From positions 1-34,323 of the forward strand of contig VBCQ01000045.1 of the NCBI GenBank assembly GCA_005882155.1: a stretch of DNA of 34,323 bases, written 5' to 3'. Positions 17,089-24,456 of this stretch are shown here, one piece after another (the stretch's first letter is position 1; each line of letters starts with the position of its first letter). The notes beneath the pieces are model-generated. The model had not been told where the DNA came from. It searched no databases and worked only from the letters and a program-made list of their open reading frames with translations. The position numbers and the translations under genes were made by a program. The DNA comes from Betaproteobacteria bacterium. Lineage in GTDB: Bacteria; Pseudomonadota; Gammaproteobacteria; Burkholderiales; Burkholderiaceae_C.

Positions 17089-18033
17089 ATGAGGCACGCC
17101 AAAGCAATTGCATCGGGCGCCGCGCTGTTGGGTGGCGCCCTTTGCATTGGGTGGCTGCTTTTCGTCGATGCGCCCGTGCCGCCGTCACCGGCCCTGCCCA
17201 TGGTGGCGCCTGCGATCAACGTCGCCAGTGCACCGACACCCGCCGCGAGTGCAGCGCTCGTTGCGCCCACGAGCGCGACGCTCACACCGCCGCGCGTGCC
17301 GTGGCGCGACACGCTGGCCGGCGCCACCGACTTGCGCGCCGTCTATCAGCGCAACATCACGAGCAGCGACCCGACGCAGCGCGCTGCCGCATGGCGCGCC
17401 TGGTCGGCCTGCATGCCGGCATTTCTCGGCTCGGCGACGCAAGCAGCGACGCCTGAAACCCTTGCCGCCGCGATGCCGCAGGGCCCGGACTCAGGCCTGC
17501 GCATCGAGGCGCTGCGATCGCTGTACGCGCGTTGCCAAGGCTTTATCAGCCGTCGCTACGACGAGCAGTTGAGCGAAGCATCGAAGGTGATGGCGCTGCA
17601 TGCACACGGCGATGCGCGATCGGGCGCCGAGGCCGCGCATGAGCTGCTCGCCATGGGCGAGCGCGAGGCCGCGCTGCAGCGGGTTGCCGACGCCGTCGCT
17701 GCGCTCGACCCCTACGAGATCCGCGAGCTCAGCGGGCTCGTCGGTCGATTTCGGCGCGACGCCGAGCAACGCGACCCGGGCCCCGACGACGCGGTGCGCG
17801 ATGCAGCGCTCGCGGTGGTCGCATGCGATCTCGGCCTCGATTGCGGCCCGGGCTCATTGCTGGCGACTCAGCTGTGCGCGATGCAAGGCCAATGCACGGG
17901 CGATGTCGTCGATCGCGTGCTCGCGAATTTCGGCGCGATCGACCGCGGCCAAGTCGATACGGAGCGGGCGCGACTTGCGGTGCAATTGCGCGAACGGCGC
18001 TTCGATGCGCGTCGCTATTTCGATCAGCGCTGA
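17089..18033 (+). CDS. Hypothetical membrane-anchored or exported protein
   Basis: A 314-residue protein I do not recognise. Residues ~8-26 form one hydrophobic segment (GAALLGGALCIGWLLF), acting as a membrane anchor or uncleaved signal. It is followed by an Ala/Pro/Thr-rich linker to about residue 70 and a helical, Arg/Ala-rich periplasmic part. Cysteines come in spaced groups (WSACMP, YARCQG, VACDLGLDCGP, LCAMQGQC) that may form disulfides. The start could be GTG 17086 or the adjacent ATG 17089; neither has a clear ribosome site. It follows the secreted beta-rich protein and may be cotranscribed with it. It ends in a palindrome that also contains the stop of the convergent lplT. Confidence 0.7.
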   Translation: MRHAKAIASGAALLGGALCIGWLLFVDAPVPPSPALPMVAPAINVASAPTPAASAALVAPTSATLTPPRVPWRDTLAGATDLRAVYQRNITSSDPTQRAAAWRAWSACMPAFLGSATQAATPETLAAAMPQGPDSGLRIEALRSLYARCQGFISRRYDEQLSEASKVMALHAHGDARSGAEAAHELLAMGEREAALQRVADAVAALDPYEIRELSGLVGRFRRDAEQRDPGPDDAVRDAALAVVACDLGLDCGPGSLLATQLCAMQGQCTGDVVDRVLANFGAIDRGQVDTERARLAVQLRERRFDARRYFDQR

Positions 18034-18047
18034 GCGCAGAGCGCTCA
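18031..18047. other. Palindrome containing both convergent stop codons
   Basis: TGAGCGC, a 3-base loop and GCGCTCA form a perfect 7-base-pair inverted repeat whose outer ends are the TGA of the upstream gene and the TGA of lplT on the other strand. There is no T-run on either side, so termination would have to be weak or factor-dependent. Confidence 0.6.
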
Positions 18048-19322
18048 GTGCTTGTCGTGCCGCGCGAGTGCGAGCAAGTGCTCGACCTCGTCGCGATACT
18101 GCAGGCAATTGTTCTCGTGCCAGCGGCGGATCATCCACATCGTGAATGCAACGGCGACGCCGAAGATCGTGATCGCGCCGAACGCCGACATGCCGAAGCG
18201 TGTCATGCCGGTATAGAACGCGCCGAGGCCGAGAATGCAGGCGTTCTCGTTGAAGTTCTGCACGGCGATCGATCGCCCCGCGCCCATCAGGTTGTGGCCG
18301 CGATGCTGCAGCAGCGCGTTCATCGGCACGACGAGGTAGCCGCCGATGGCACCCATCACGATGAGGAAGGGCGCGGCGACCCAGGCGTTGGTGATGAAGT
18401 TCATCGCGATCACCAGCAGCCCCATCGCGATGCCGAGCGGGATCACCTTGGTCGCGCGATCGAGCCGCATGCGCAGCGACGCGACCACAGCGCCGGCAGC
18501 GGTGCCGATCGCCACCACGCCGACCAGCGACGACGCTTGCGTCGTGCCGAAGCCCAACGCCGCGGCGGCCCAGGCGAGAACGATGTAGCGCAGGTTGCCC
18601 GATACGCCCCAGAACAAAGTGGTCGTCGACAGCGAGATCTGCCCCAGCTTGTCGGCCCACAGCCGCGCGTTGCAATGCGAAAAGTCGCGCACCAGCGCGT
18701 TGGCGGTGTGCAGCAAGGGCTGCAACGGCGCGTCGGTGCGTGGAATCTTGAGGTTGAATGCAGCGGCAAGCGCGTACAAAAGAATGATGCCGGTGATCGC
18801 CGCTTCGGGCGGTGTCTCGATGCCGAGGTCGATCACCGGCAGGTCGAAGGCGAGCAGGTATTGCGAGACCGCGCGGCCCACGAGCTGGCCGCCGAGCAGC
18901 ACGCCGAGAATGATCGATCCGATCGTCAGACCTTCGATCCAGCCGTTGGCCTTGACCAGCTGCGAGTTTGGCAATAGCTCGGTCAGGATGCCGTACTTCG
19001 CCGGCGAGTACGCAGCGGCGCCGAGCCCGACGATTGCGTACGACAGCAGCGGGTGCATGCCGAACAGCATCAGCAGGCAGCCGACCACCTTGACGAGGTT
19101 CGAGAAGAACATCACCTGGCCCTTGGGCACGGCGTCGGCGAAGGCGCCGACGAAGGGCGCGAGGATCACGTAGAACAGCGCGAACATCGGCACCAGTGCG
19201 GCACGCTGCCACTCGGGTTGCCCGGAAGTCTTGAGCAGTTCGACGGCGGCGACGAACAGCGCGTTGTCGGCCAGCGAGCTGAAGAACTGCGCCGACATGA
19301 TGGTGTAAAAACCTTTTTTCAT
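18045..19322 (-). CDS. lplT: Lysophospholipid transporter LplT (MFS)
   Basis: A 425-residue inner-membrane major-facilitator protein that moves lysophospholipids back to the inner leaflet for reacylation. The N-terminus MKKGFYTIMSAQFFSSLADNALFVAAVELL is the family signature (here residues 1-30), with the charged helix 2-3 loop AFADAVPKGQVMFFSN. The mid-protein blocks SPAKYGILTELLP and KANGWIEGLTI are followed by about six more helices to LLALARHDKH. In some bacteria lplT is linked or fused to the acyltransferase aas, which is not in this window. The ATG at 19322 is the family start; the longer upstream open frame is not homologous. It is divergent from alr, with 143 bases between. A TATAAC-like -10 for lplT is readable at 19389-19384 on the minus strand. 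Confidence 0.93.
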   Translation of the reverse strand: MKKGFYTIMSAQFFSSLADNALFVAAVELLKTSGQPEWQRAALVPMFALFYVILAPFVGAFADAVPKGQVMFFSNLVKVVGCLLMLFGMHPLLSYAIVGLGAAAYSPAKYGILTELLPNSQLVKANGWIEGLTIGSIILGVLLGGQLVGRAVSQYLLAFDLPVIDLGIETPPEAAITGIILLYALAAAFNLKIPRTDAPLQPLLHTANALVRDFSHCNARLWADKLGQISLSTTTLFWGVSGNLRYIVLAWAAAALGFGTTQASSLVGVVAIGTAAGAVVASLRMRLDRATKVIPLGIAMGLLVIAMNFITNAWVAAPFLIVMGAIGGYLVVPMNALLQHRGHNLMGAGRSIAVQNFNENACILGLGAFYTGMTRFGMSAFGAITIFGVAVAFTMWMIRRWHENNCLQYRDEVEHLLALARHDKH

Positions 19323-19453
19323 TCGCCGACGCGCGCTGCTGCTTTCTTCCCGGTGATGCCGGTCGTGTCTCCCTGCGGCGCGGGTTATAGCATGCGGGTC
19401 ATGGCAGCTTGCGCGGCGCAAATGCAGCCGCGCGCGCGAGCGCGCGACTGCGG

Positions 19454-19459
19454 CAGAAT
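19454..19459 (+). promoter_or_regulatory. Possible -10 box for a leaderless alr mRNA
   Basis: CAGAAT sits 6 bases before the alr ATG (19466) with no Shine-Dalgarno between. If it is used, the transcript starts at the ATG itself. No convincing -35 is seen. Confidence 0.35.
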
Positions 19460-19465
19460 CGCACG

Positions 19466-20566
19466 ATGCCCCGTCCGATCGAAGCCCTGATCCATACCGA
19501 CGCGCTGGCGCACAACATCCTGCGCGCGCGCGCGGCAGCACCCGATGCGAAGGTCTGGGCGATCGTCAAGGCCGACGCTTACGGGCACGGCATAGAGCGC
19601 GCTTACGCCGGACTGCAAGCGGCCGACGGCTTCGCCTTGCTCGACCTCGCCGAAGCCGAGCGCATTCGCGCACTCGGCTGGCGCGGCCCGGTGCTGCTGC
19701 TCGAAGGCTGCTTCGACGCGCGTGACCTCGAGCTGTGCTCGCGACTCGATCTGTGGCACACGGTGCACCGTGAAGCGCAGATCGACTGGCTCGCCGCGCA
19801 CAAGACGCAGCGACCGCATCACGTGTTCCTGAAGATGAACAGCGGCATGAACCGGCTCGGCTTCGCGCCGGCAGCGTACCGATCGGCGTGGCTGCGCCTG
19901 TCGGGGCTGACGCAAGTTGAAAGCATCGTCTTGAGCACGCACTTTTCGGACGCCGACGCGGCGCGCGGTATCGCCGAGCAGTGGGCCTGCTTCGAAGCGG
20001 TGGCCCGGGATCTGCCGGGCGAGCGCTCGGTGTGCAACAGCGCCGCGACGCTGCGCTTCGCGCCCGCTGAAGCCACCGTTCGTGGCGACTGGATTCGACC
20101 CGGCATCATGGTCTACGGCTCGGCGCCCGACTACCCCGCGCACGACATCGCCGCCTGGGACTTGCAAGCGACGATGACCTTGCGCACTGAGCTCATCGCG
20201 ACGCAGGAGCTGCAACGCGGCGACAGTGTCGGCTACGGCAGCACGTTCACCGCCGAAGGCGCGATGCGCATCGGTGTGGCGGCTTGCGGCTATGCCGACG
20301 GCTATCCGCGACTCGCGCCGACCGGCACACCGGTCCTCGTCGACGGCGTGCGCGCGCGGCTCGTCGGACGCGTGTCGATGGACATGGTGACGATCGACCT
20401 CACGCCAGTGCCGCAGGCCGCGATCGGCAGCGAAGTGACGCTGTGGGGGCGCGGGCCGAACGGCAGCGTGCTCGCGATCGACGAGCCGGCACATGCTGCC
20501 GGCACCGTCGGCTATGAACTGATGTGCGGCCTCGCGCCGCGCGTGCCGACCCGCGCGCTCGGCTAG
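19466..20566 (+). CDS. alr: Alanine racemase
   Basis: PLP enzyme converting L-alanine to D-alanine for peptidoglycan. It is 366 residues, the standard length. The two catalytic bases are visible: Lys35 in the PLP motif AIVKADAYGHG and Tyr257 in SVGYGSTF. The MNSGMNRLGF, CNSAA, RPGIMVYG and GRVSMDMVTIDL blocks are all canonical. The ATG at 19466 gives the normal short N-terminus MPRPIEALI. It heads a plus-strand run alr-arfB-radA, an arrangement seen in Burkholderiales genomes with lplT divergent (recalled, not checked). It overlaps nothing and ends 19 bases before arfB. Alr versus catabolic DadX cannot be separated on sequence alone, but there is no dadA nearby. Confidence 0.95.
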   Translation: MPRPIEALIHTDALAHNILRARAAAPDAKVWAIVKADAYGHGIERAYAGLQAADGFALLDLAEAERIRALGWRGPVLLLEGCFDARDLELCSRLDLWHTVHREAQIDWLAAHKTQRPHHVFLKMNSGMNRLGFAPAAYRSAWLRLSGLTQVESIVLSTHFSDADAARGIAEQWACFEAVARDLPGERSVCNSAATLRFAPAEATVRGDWIRPGIMVYGSAPDYPAHDIAAWDLQATMTLRTELIATQELQRGDSVGYGSTFTAEGAMRIGVAACGYADGYPRLAPTGTPVLVDGVRARLVGRVSMDMVTIDLTPVPQAAIGSEVTLWGRGPNGSVLAIDEPAHAAGTVGYELMCGLAPRVPTRALG

Positions 20567-20585
20567 TGTTGACGGTGCTTCGACG

Positions 20586-20981
20586 GTGATCACGGTCGAT
20601 CCCAACGAAGTCGAGTTCACCGCGATCCGCGCGCAAGGGGCAGGCGGGCAAAACGTCAACAAGGTGTCGAGCGCGGTGCATTTGCGCTTCGACATTCCGG
20701 CGTCGTCGCTGCCTGATGACGTGAAGGCGCGGCTGCTCGCGTCGAACGACCAGCGCATCACCCGCGACGGCGTGCTCGTCATCAAGGCGCAAACGAGCCG
20801 CAGCCAGGAGATGAACCGGGCCGAGGCCTTGCAGCGGCTGCAGGAATTGGTCGACAGCGTGGCGACGCCGCCGCGCATTCGCAAGGCGACAAGACCGACG
20901 AAAGCATCCAAGCAACGACGCCTCGAAGGCAAGACCTTGCGCGGGCAGATCAAGGCCAGGCGAGGCAAGGTCATCGACTGA
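20586..20981 (+). CDS. arfB: Alternative ribosome-rescue factor ArfB (YaeJ, peptidyl-tRNA hydrolase)
   Basis: Rescues ribosomes stalled on non-stop mRNA by hydrolysing peptidyl-tRNA. It is 131 residues. The release-factor GGQ motif is at 20-22 (RAQGAGGQNVNKVSSA). The C-terminal basic tail (PTKASKQRRLEGKTLRGQIKARRGK) is the part that enters the empty mRNA channel, so the protein looks complete. The start is GTG at 20586; no ATG is available in frame, and the usual MLVI-type N-terminus is shortened to MITVDPNEVEFTA. It lies 19 bases after alr and 33 before radA, so cotranscription with alr is likely, while radA may have its own promoter. Confidence 0.93.
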   Translation: MITVDPNEVEFTAIRAQGAGGQNVNKVSSAVHLRFDIPASSLPDDVKARLLASNDQRITRDGVLVIKAQTSRSQEMNRAEALQRLQELVDSVATPPRIRKATRPTKASKQRRLEGKTLRGQIKARRGKVID

Positions 20982-21002
20982 AGCCAAGCGGCTGCGCGCA
21001 GC

Positions 21003-21008
21003 GACAAT
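21003..21008 (+). promoter_or_regulatory. Possible -10 box for a leaderless radA mRNA
   Basis: GACAAT is 6 bases before the radA ATG (21015) and no ribosome site lies between, the same arrangement as at alr and purU. Confidence 0.35.
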
Positions 21009-21014
21009 GCCCGC

Positions 21015-22370
21015 ATGGCCCGCGAAAAATCGATCTACACCTGCAGCGAGTGCGGCGGCACCAGTGCCAAGTGGCTCGGCAAATGCCCGAGCTGTGCCGC
21101 CTGGAACACGCTGCTGGAGGGTGTCGCCGAGGCGCCGCAGAAGAATCGCTTCCAGTCGCTCGCCAAGTCGGCGCCGGTCGCGACGCTGGCCGAGATCGAG
21201 GCGACCGAGGTGGACCGCACGCCCACCGGCGTCGACGAGCTCGACCGCGTGCTGGGCGGTGGCATCGTCGTCGGTGGCGTGGTGCTGATCGGCGGCGACC
21301 CGGGCATCGGCAAGTCGACGCTGTTGCTGCAAGCGCTCGACGCGCTGTCGCAGCAGTTGCCCACGCTCTACGTCACCGGCGAAGAAAGCGGTGCGCAAGT
21401 TGCGCTGCGCTCACGCCGGCTCGGCTTGAACGCTTCGCGGGTTCGGGTGCAGGCCGAGATCCAGCTCGAGAAGATCCTCGCGACGCTCGACGTCGAGCGG
21501 CCGGCTGTCGCGGTCATCGATTCGATCCAGACCGTCTACTCCGATCAGCTCAGCTCGGCGCCGGGCTCGGTCGCGCAGGTGCGCGAATGCGCCGCGCACC
21601 TGACGCGCTGGGCCAAAGCGAGCGGTTGTGCGGTGGTGCTGGTCGGCCACGTGACCAAGGACGGCAGCCTCGCCGGGCCGCGCGTTCTGGAGCACATCGT
21701 CGACACGGTGCTGTACTTCGAAGGCGACACGCATTCGAGCTTTCGGCTGGTGCGCGCGATCAAGAACCGCTTCGGCGCGGTCAACGAGATCGGCGTCTTC
21801 GCGATGACCGACAAGGGCTTGAAGGGCGTGACGAACCCGAGCGCGATCTTCCTGTCGACGCATGGCGAGCCGGTGCCCGGATCTTGCGTGCTCGTCACGC
21901 TCGAAGGCACGCGGCCGATGCTCGTCGAGGTGCAGGCGCTGGTCGACAGTGGCGGGCCGAGTCCGCGCCGCTTGAGCGTCGGCCTCGACCGCGATCGGCT
22001 GGCGATGATGCTGGCGGTGTTGCATCGGCACGCCGGCATCGCCTGCATGGACCAGGATGTGTTCGTCAACGCGGTCGGCGGGGTTCGCATCAGCGAGCCG
22101 GCAGCCGACCTCGCGGTGATGCTCGCGATCCAGAGCAGCCTGCGCGGCAAGCCGCTGCCGCGCGGCTTCATCGCGTTCGGCGAAGTCGGCCTCGCTGGTG
22201 AAGTGCGGCCCGCGCCGCGCGGCCAGGAGCGCTTGAAGGAAGCGGCGAAGCTCGGCTTCTCGATCGCGATCGTGCCGAAGGCGAACGCGCGGAAGCGGGC
22301 GATCGAGGGCTTGACGATCCACGCTGTCGAGCGCATCGAAGAGGCGATCGCCCTCGCCCGAGGACTCTGA
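21015..22370 (+). CDS. radA: DNA repair protein RadA
   Basis: RecA-related DnaB-like helicase that extends heteroduplex during recombination and repair. It is 451 residues, full length. Domain order is an N-terminal C4 zinc finger (Cys10, 13, 24, 27 in YTCSECG and CPSC), the RecA-like ATPase with Walker A GGDPGIGKST at 93-102, Walker B AVIDSIQT near 166-173 and the RadA-specific KNRFG at 250-254. A C-terminal Lon-protease-like scaffold domain follows (RRLSVGLDRDRLAMMLAVL, FVNAVGG, GEVGLAGEVRP). Start MAREKSIYTC is canonical. It is followed after 14 bases by a small membrane protein gene, probably in the same transcript. Confidence 0.96.
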   Translation: MAREKSIYTCSECGGTSAKWLGKCPSCAAWNTLLEGVAEAPQKNRFQSLAKSAPVATLAEIEATEVDRTPTGVDELDRVLGGGIVVGGVVLIGGDPGIGKSTLLLQALDALSQQLPTLYVTGEESGAQVALRSRRLGLNASRVRVQAEIQLEKILATLDVERPAVAVIDSIQTVYSDQLSSAPGSVAQVRECAAHLTRWAKASGCAVVLVGHVTKDGSLAGPRVLEHIVDTVLYFEGDTHSSFRLVRAIKNRFGAVNEIGVFAMTDKGLKGVTNPSAIFLSTHGEPVPGSCVLVTLEGTRPMLVEVQALVDSGGPSPRRLSVGLDRDRLAMMLAVLHRHAGIACMDQDVFVNAVGGVRISEPAADLAVMLAIQSSLRGKPLPRGFIAFGEVGLAGEVRPAPRGQERLKEAAKLGFSIAIVPKANARKRAIEGLTIHAVERIEEAIALARGL

Positions 22371-22384
22371 ATGGTGAAGACTTC

Positions 22385-22768
22385 ATGAGTCCGGTCCTGG
22401 GATGGGTTCTCGCGGTCGTCGCGGTCGGGGTCGGCTGGCAAGGCTATGGATGGCCCGGTGTTGCGCTCGCCGTGACGGTGATCGTCTTCTGGCTCTTGCT
22501 GCAGTTCAGTCGCGCGCTGCGGGTGATGAAGAAGGCGAGCGACGCACCGGTGGGTCATGTCGACAGCGCCGTCATGCTCAATGCCAAGCTCAAGTCCGGC
22601 ATGACATTGATGCAGGTGATCTCGCTGACCCGCAGCCTCGGCAGCAAAGTGTCGGATTCGCCGGAGACCTGGGCTTGGTCCGACGCCGCTGGGGCGCGCG
22701 TGACGCTGACGATGGCCGGCGCGAAGCTTCAGTCGTGGGCGTTGACGCGACCCGACGCGGCGGAATGA
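22385..22768 (+). CDS. Small membrane protein of unknown function
   Basis: A 127-residue protein with two N-terminal hydrophobic segments (about 4-17 and 22-42, VLAVVAVGVGWQ and VALAVTVIVFWLLLQF). They are followed by a basic stretch (RALRVMKKAS) and a soluble C-terminal domain of about 75 residues (MLNAKLKSGMTLMQVISLTRSLG...). By the positive-inside rule the domain should be cytoplasmic. Genes like this follow radA in other Burkholderiales, as far as I recall, but no function is known to me. It is spaced 14 bases from radA and ends directly in a strong terminator, so it closes the alr-arfB-radA transcription unit. Confidence 0.8.
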   Translation: MSPVLGWVLAVVAVGVGWQGYGWPGVALAVTVIVFWLLLQFSRALRVMKKASDAPVGHVDSAVMLNAKLKSGMTLMQVISLTRSLGSKVSDSPETWAWSDAAGARVTLTMAGAKLQSWALTRPDAAE

Positions 22769-22799
22769 AAACGCCCCGCCGAAGCGGGGCGTTCTTTTT
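22769..22799. terminator. Bidirectional intrinsic terminator
   Basis: AACGCCCCGC and GCGGGGCGTT form a 10-base-pair stem with a CGAA loop, followed by CTTTTT on the plus strand. It ends the radA unit. On the minus strand the same stem is followed by TTTTCATT, so it may also end the convergent PEP-CTERM gene whose stop is at 22813. Confidence 0.9.
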
Positions 22800-22812
22800 C
22801 TGAAGACGGATT

Positions 22813-23415
22813 TCAGCGCGCGTTGCGACGGCGTGCGACGAAGACCATCGCGCCCAGACCGGCGAGCATCAGCGCATAGGTCTCGGGTTCCGGCACCGCG
22901 GGAACGCCCAAGGTGACGACGCTCGCGCTCGACTCGACCAAGCTGCGAACGTGCATGCCGGCGGTGAGTGAGCCGATGTCGATGCTGTCGAGGCTGGCGC
23001 CGGTGATCTGGAACGTCCCGGTCTCGCCGATGTCGATGCCGAAGTTCGGGCCGCCCGGGGCATCCGAGTCGAACGACGCGTCCGCGGTGAAAGTCACCGG
23101 GCCGTTCGGCAGTGCCGACGGCGTCGCGCCGGCGTAGAACGCAACGTCGCCGCCGGTGCCGCCGACGAAGCTCGCGGCCATCCCGCCGCTGAGGTCGAAG
23201 TAGACCTCCGACACGTAGCCGTCGCCCGCGTTCGAAACAGTGAAGTTCAGGCCGTCCCACGACCACGACAGCGTGGACGTGGCCAGGCTGCAATCAGCGA
23301 ACGAGCCGGCCACGCAGGTGAACGAGCCCGTTTCGGCTTGCGCGGCGAGCGCCGCACCAGCGAGGACCATGCCGAGGGCCGTCTTGCGAAAGCGGCCGGC
23401 GAATTGCGTTTTCAT
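22813..23415 (-). CDS. PEP-CTERM sorting-domain protein (first of tandem pair)
   Basis: Exported protein of 200 residues. It has an N-terminal Sec signal (RKTALGMVLAGAALAAQAET, cleavage near residue 28) and a mature beta-rich region with Gly/Ser/Asp-rich strands. The C-terminal PEP-CTERM tail at residues 174-200 consists of VPEPETYALMLAGLG, a hydrophobic helix and ARRRNAR. Such tails are recognised by an exosortase (EpsH/XrtA type) that releases the protein to the outside in exopolysaccharide-producing bacteria (family knowledge). No exosortase gene lies in this window, but prsT at 32107 belongs to the same system. Two cysteines (FTCVAG, FADCSL) may form a disulfide. TTGACA about 95 bases upstream may be its -35. 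Confidence 0.93.
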   Translation of the reverse strand: MKTQFAGRFRKTALGMVLAGAALAAQAETGSFTCVAGSFADCSLATSTLSWSWDGLNFTVSNAGDGYVSEVYFDLSGGMAASFVGGTGGDVAFYAGATPSALPNGPVTFTADASFDSDAPGGPNFGIDIGETGTFQITGASLDSIDIGSLTAGMHVRSLVESSASVVTLGVPAVPEPETYALMLAGLGAMVFVARRRNAR

Positions 23416-23507
23416 CTTTCAATCCTCGCGTTTGGGAAGCGAGTTTGCTTCTTGGTGAGGCGAATTCTCTGGGGCGAGCGCGCGCTTGAAAATCCCGGAC
23501 TCGCGGG

Positions 23508-23552
23508 TGTCAAGAAGTCACGCTTCGTCGAGCGGTGTGCAATTCGGCACAC
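23508..23552 (-). promoter_or_regulatory. Possible promoter and operator-like palindrome upstream of PEP-CTERM gene 1
   Basis: Minus-strand TTGACA (23513-23508) could be a -35; a matching -10 is weak. Twenty-one bases further upstream lies a perfect inverted repeat, GTGTGC-AATTCG-GCACAC (23535-23552), shaped like a dimeric regulator site. There is no T-run, so it is not a terminator. Both calls are by eye. Confidence 0.3.
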
Positions 23553-23555
23553 GAA

Positions 23556-23583
23556 AAACAAAAAGCCCCGCCGGGGCGGGGCT
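23556..23583 (-). terminator. Intrinsic terminator of PEP-CTERM gene 2
   Basis: On the minus strand AGCCCCGCC pairs with GGCGGGGCT and is followed by TTTTGTTTTTC. It lies about 40 bases after the stop of the second PEP-CTERM gene and before the first one's promoter region, so the two tandem genes are separate transcription units. Confidence 0.85.
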
Positions 23584-23621
23584 TGGACCTCGGCCGCGAG
23601 GCCGAGCTGCGCGCTTGCGCT

Positions 23622-24257
23622 TCAGTCGGCGCGACGGCGACGAGCCATGAAGCCGATCACGCCGAGGCCGGCGAGCATCAGTGCATAGGTCTCCGGCTCG
23701 GGGATGCCCGGAACCAGCGGCTGATTAGACGCGACGCTGCCCGTGGTGATGCCATCGGCGGCAATCACGTCGGCGGCGAACAGGTAGCCGAGGTCGTTGG
23801 CGATGAAGTCAGCTAGGCTGATGCCGCCGGCGCGGGTCACCTGGAAATCGAGCAAGCCGTAGTACGCGCCTGCGCCGCCGTTCTGAGCGTCCAGGTTCAA
23901 TCCGTTTGAGAAATTGCCGAACGGCGTCGCAGTGGCGGGCGCGAGCGCATTGAACGAGGGAACGAGCGGCGTGGTGACGTTAATCGAGATGCCGGACACG
24001 TCCAGATTGAACGCGAACGAGGTGTGCGGGCCGCCGGTGTTGACGAAGCCGAAGCCGGCCGCGAGGGCGACTTCGATGTCGACCTCGTTGGCGCCGTTTT
24101 GCGTCAACGAGACGGTGCCGAACGGGCCGAGGCCCATTGCCGGGGCCGACGTGACGTTGAGCGAATAGACCGTGATGGCCTGCGCCGGTGCTGCCAGCGC
24201 GAACAGCGCGGCGACGGCGAGTGCCGGTGCGGAAAACTTGCGAACGATGGAATTCAT
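23622..24257 (-). CDS. PEP-CTERM sorting-domain protein (second of tandem pair)
   Basis: A 211-residue exported protein. The signal peptide (FSAPALAVAALFALAAPAQA) is cleaved near residue 27. The mature part is Asn/Gly/Ala-rich and beta-prone (SLTQNGANEVDIEVALAAGFGF, NLDVSGISINV). The PEP-CTERM tail at 185-211 is IPEPETYALMLAGLG, hydrophobic helix, ARRRRAD, nearly the same as in the neighbouring gene although the mature domains differ. It should therefore use the same exosortase. The ATG at 24257 has GGGGGAG 6-8 bases upstream; an upstream in-frame start at 24311 is rejected. The gap to divergent ilvE is 199 bases. The role is unknown; such proteins are usually biofilm or matrix components. 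Confidence 0.92.
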   Translation of the reverse strand: MNSIVRKFSAPALAVAALFALAAPAQAITVYSLNVTSAPAMGLGPFGTVSLTQNGANEVDIEVALAAGFGFVNTGGPHTSFAFNLDVSGISINVTTPLVPSFNALAPATATPFGNFSNGLNLDAQNGGAGAYYGLLDFQVTRAGGISLADFIANDLGYLFAADVIAADGITTGSVASNQPLVPGIPEPETYALMLAGLGVIGFMARRRRAD

Positions 24258-24424
24258 AAACTCCCCCAGGTTGATCGGATTGTGATGTTGCCTTCGACAC
24301 CACTGAATCAAAGTCGACGGCAGATGAAGCGGAATGTACGGGGGCGGTCCCAGTGGCGAAACCCCGCAGACGGGGGGTTTGACGCGAGGGCTGAGCGATC
24401 ACGAGCGGCCCAGTGTTCGGCTCG

Positions 24425-24430
24425 TAGAAT
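24425..24430 (+). promoter_or_regulatory. Probable -10 box of ilvE
   Basis: TAGAAT lies 26 bases before the ilvE ATG, giving a leader of about 20 bases that carries the AAGGAG ribosome site. No good -35 is visible at 17 bases. Confidence 0.4.
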
Positions 24431-24456
24431 TCGCTCACACGACACAAGGAGCCTTC

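Noticed and set aside
23535..23552. Sigma-54 promoter before the PEP-CTERM gene
   Set aside because: The sequence TGTGCCGAATTGCAC lacks the GG element at -24 with correct spacing to GC at -12; it is better read as a plain palindrome.
24359..24380. Hairpin AAACCCCG-CAGA-CGGGG...TTT as terminator or riboswitch before ilvE
   Set aside because: No gene ends upstream on the plus strand, the stem is short, the T-run is three bases, and no known riboswitch pattern is seen.
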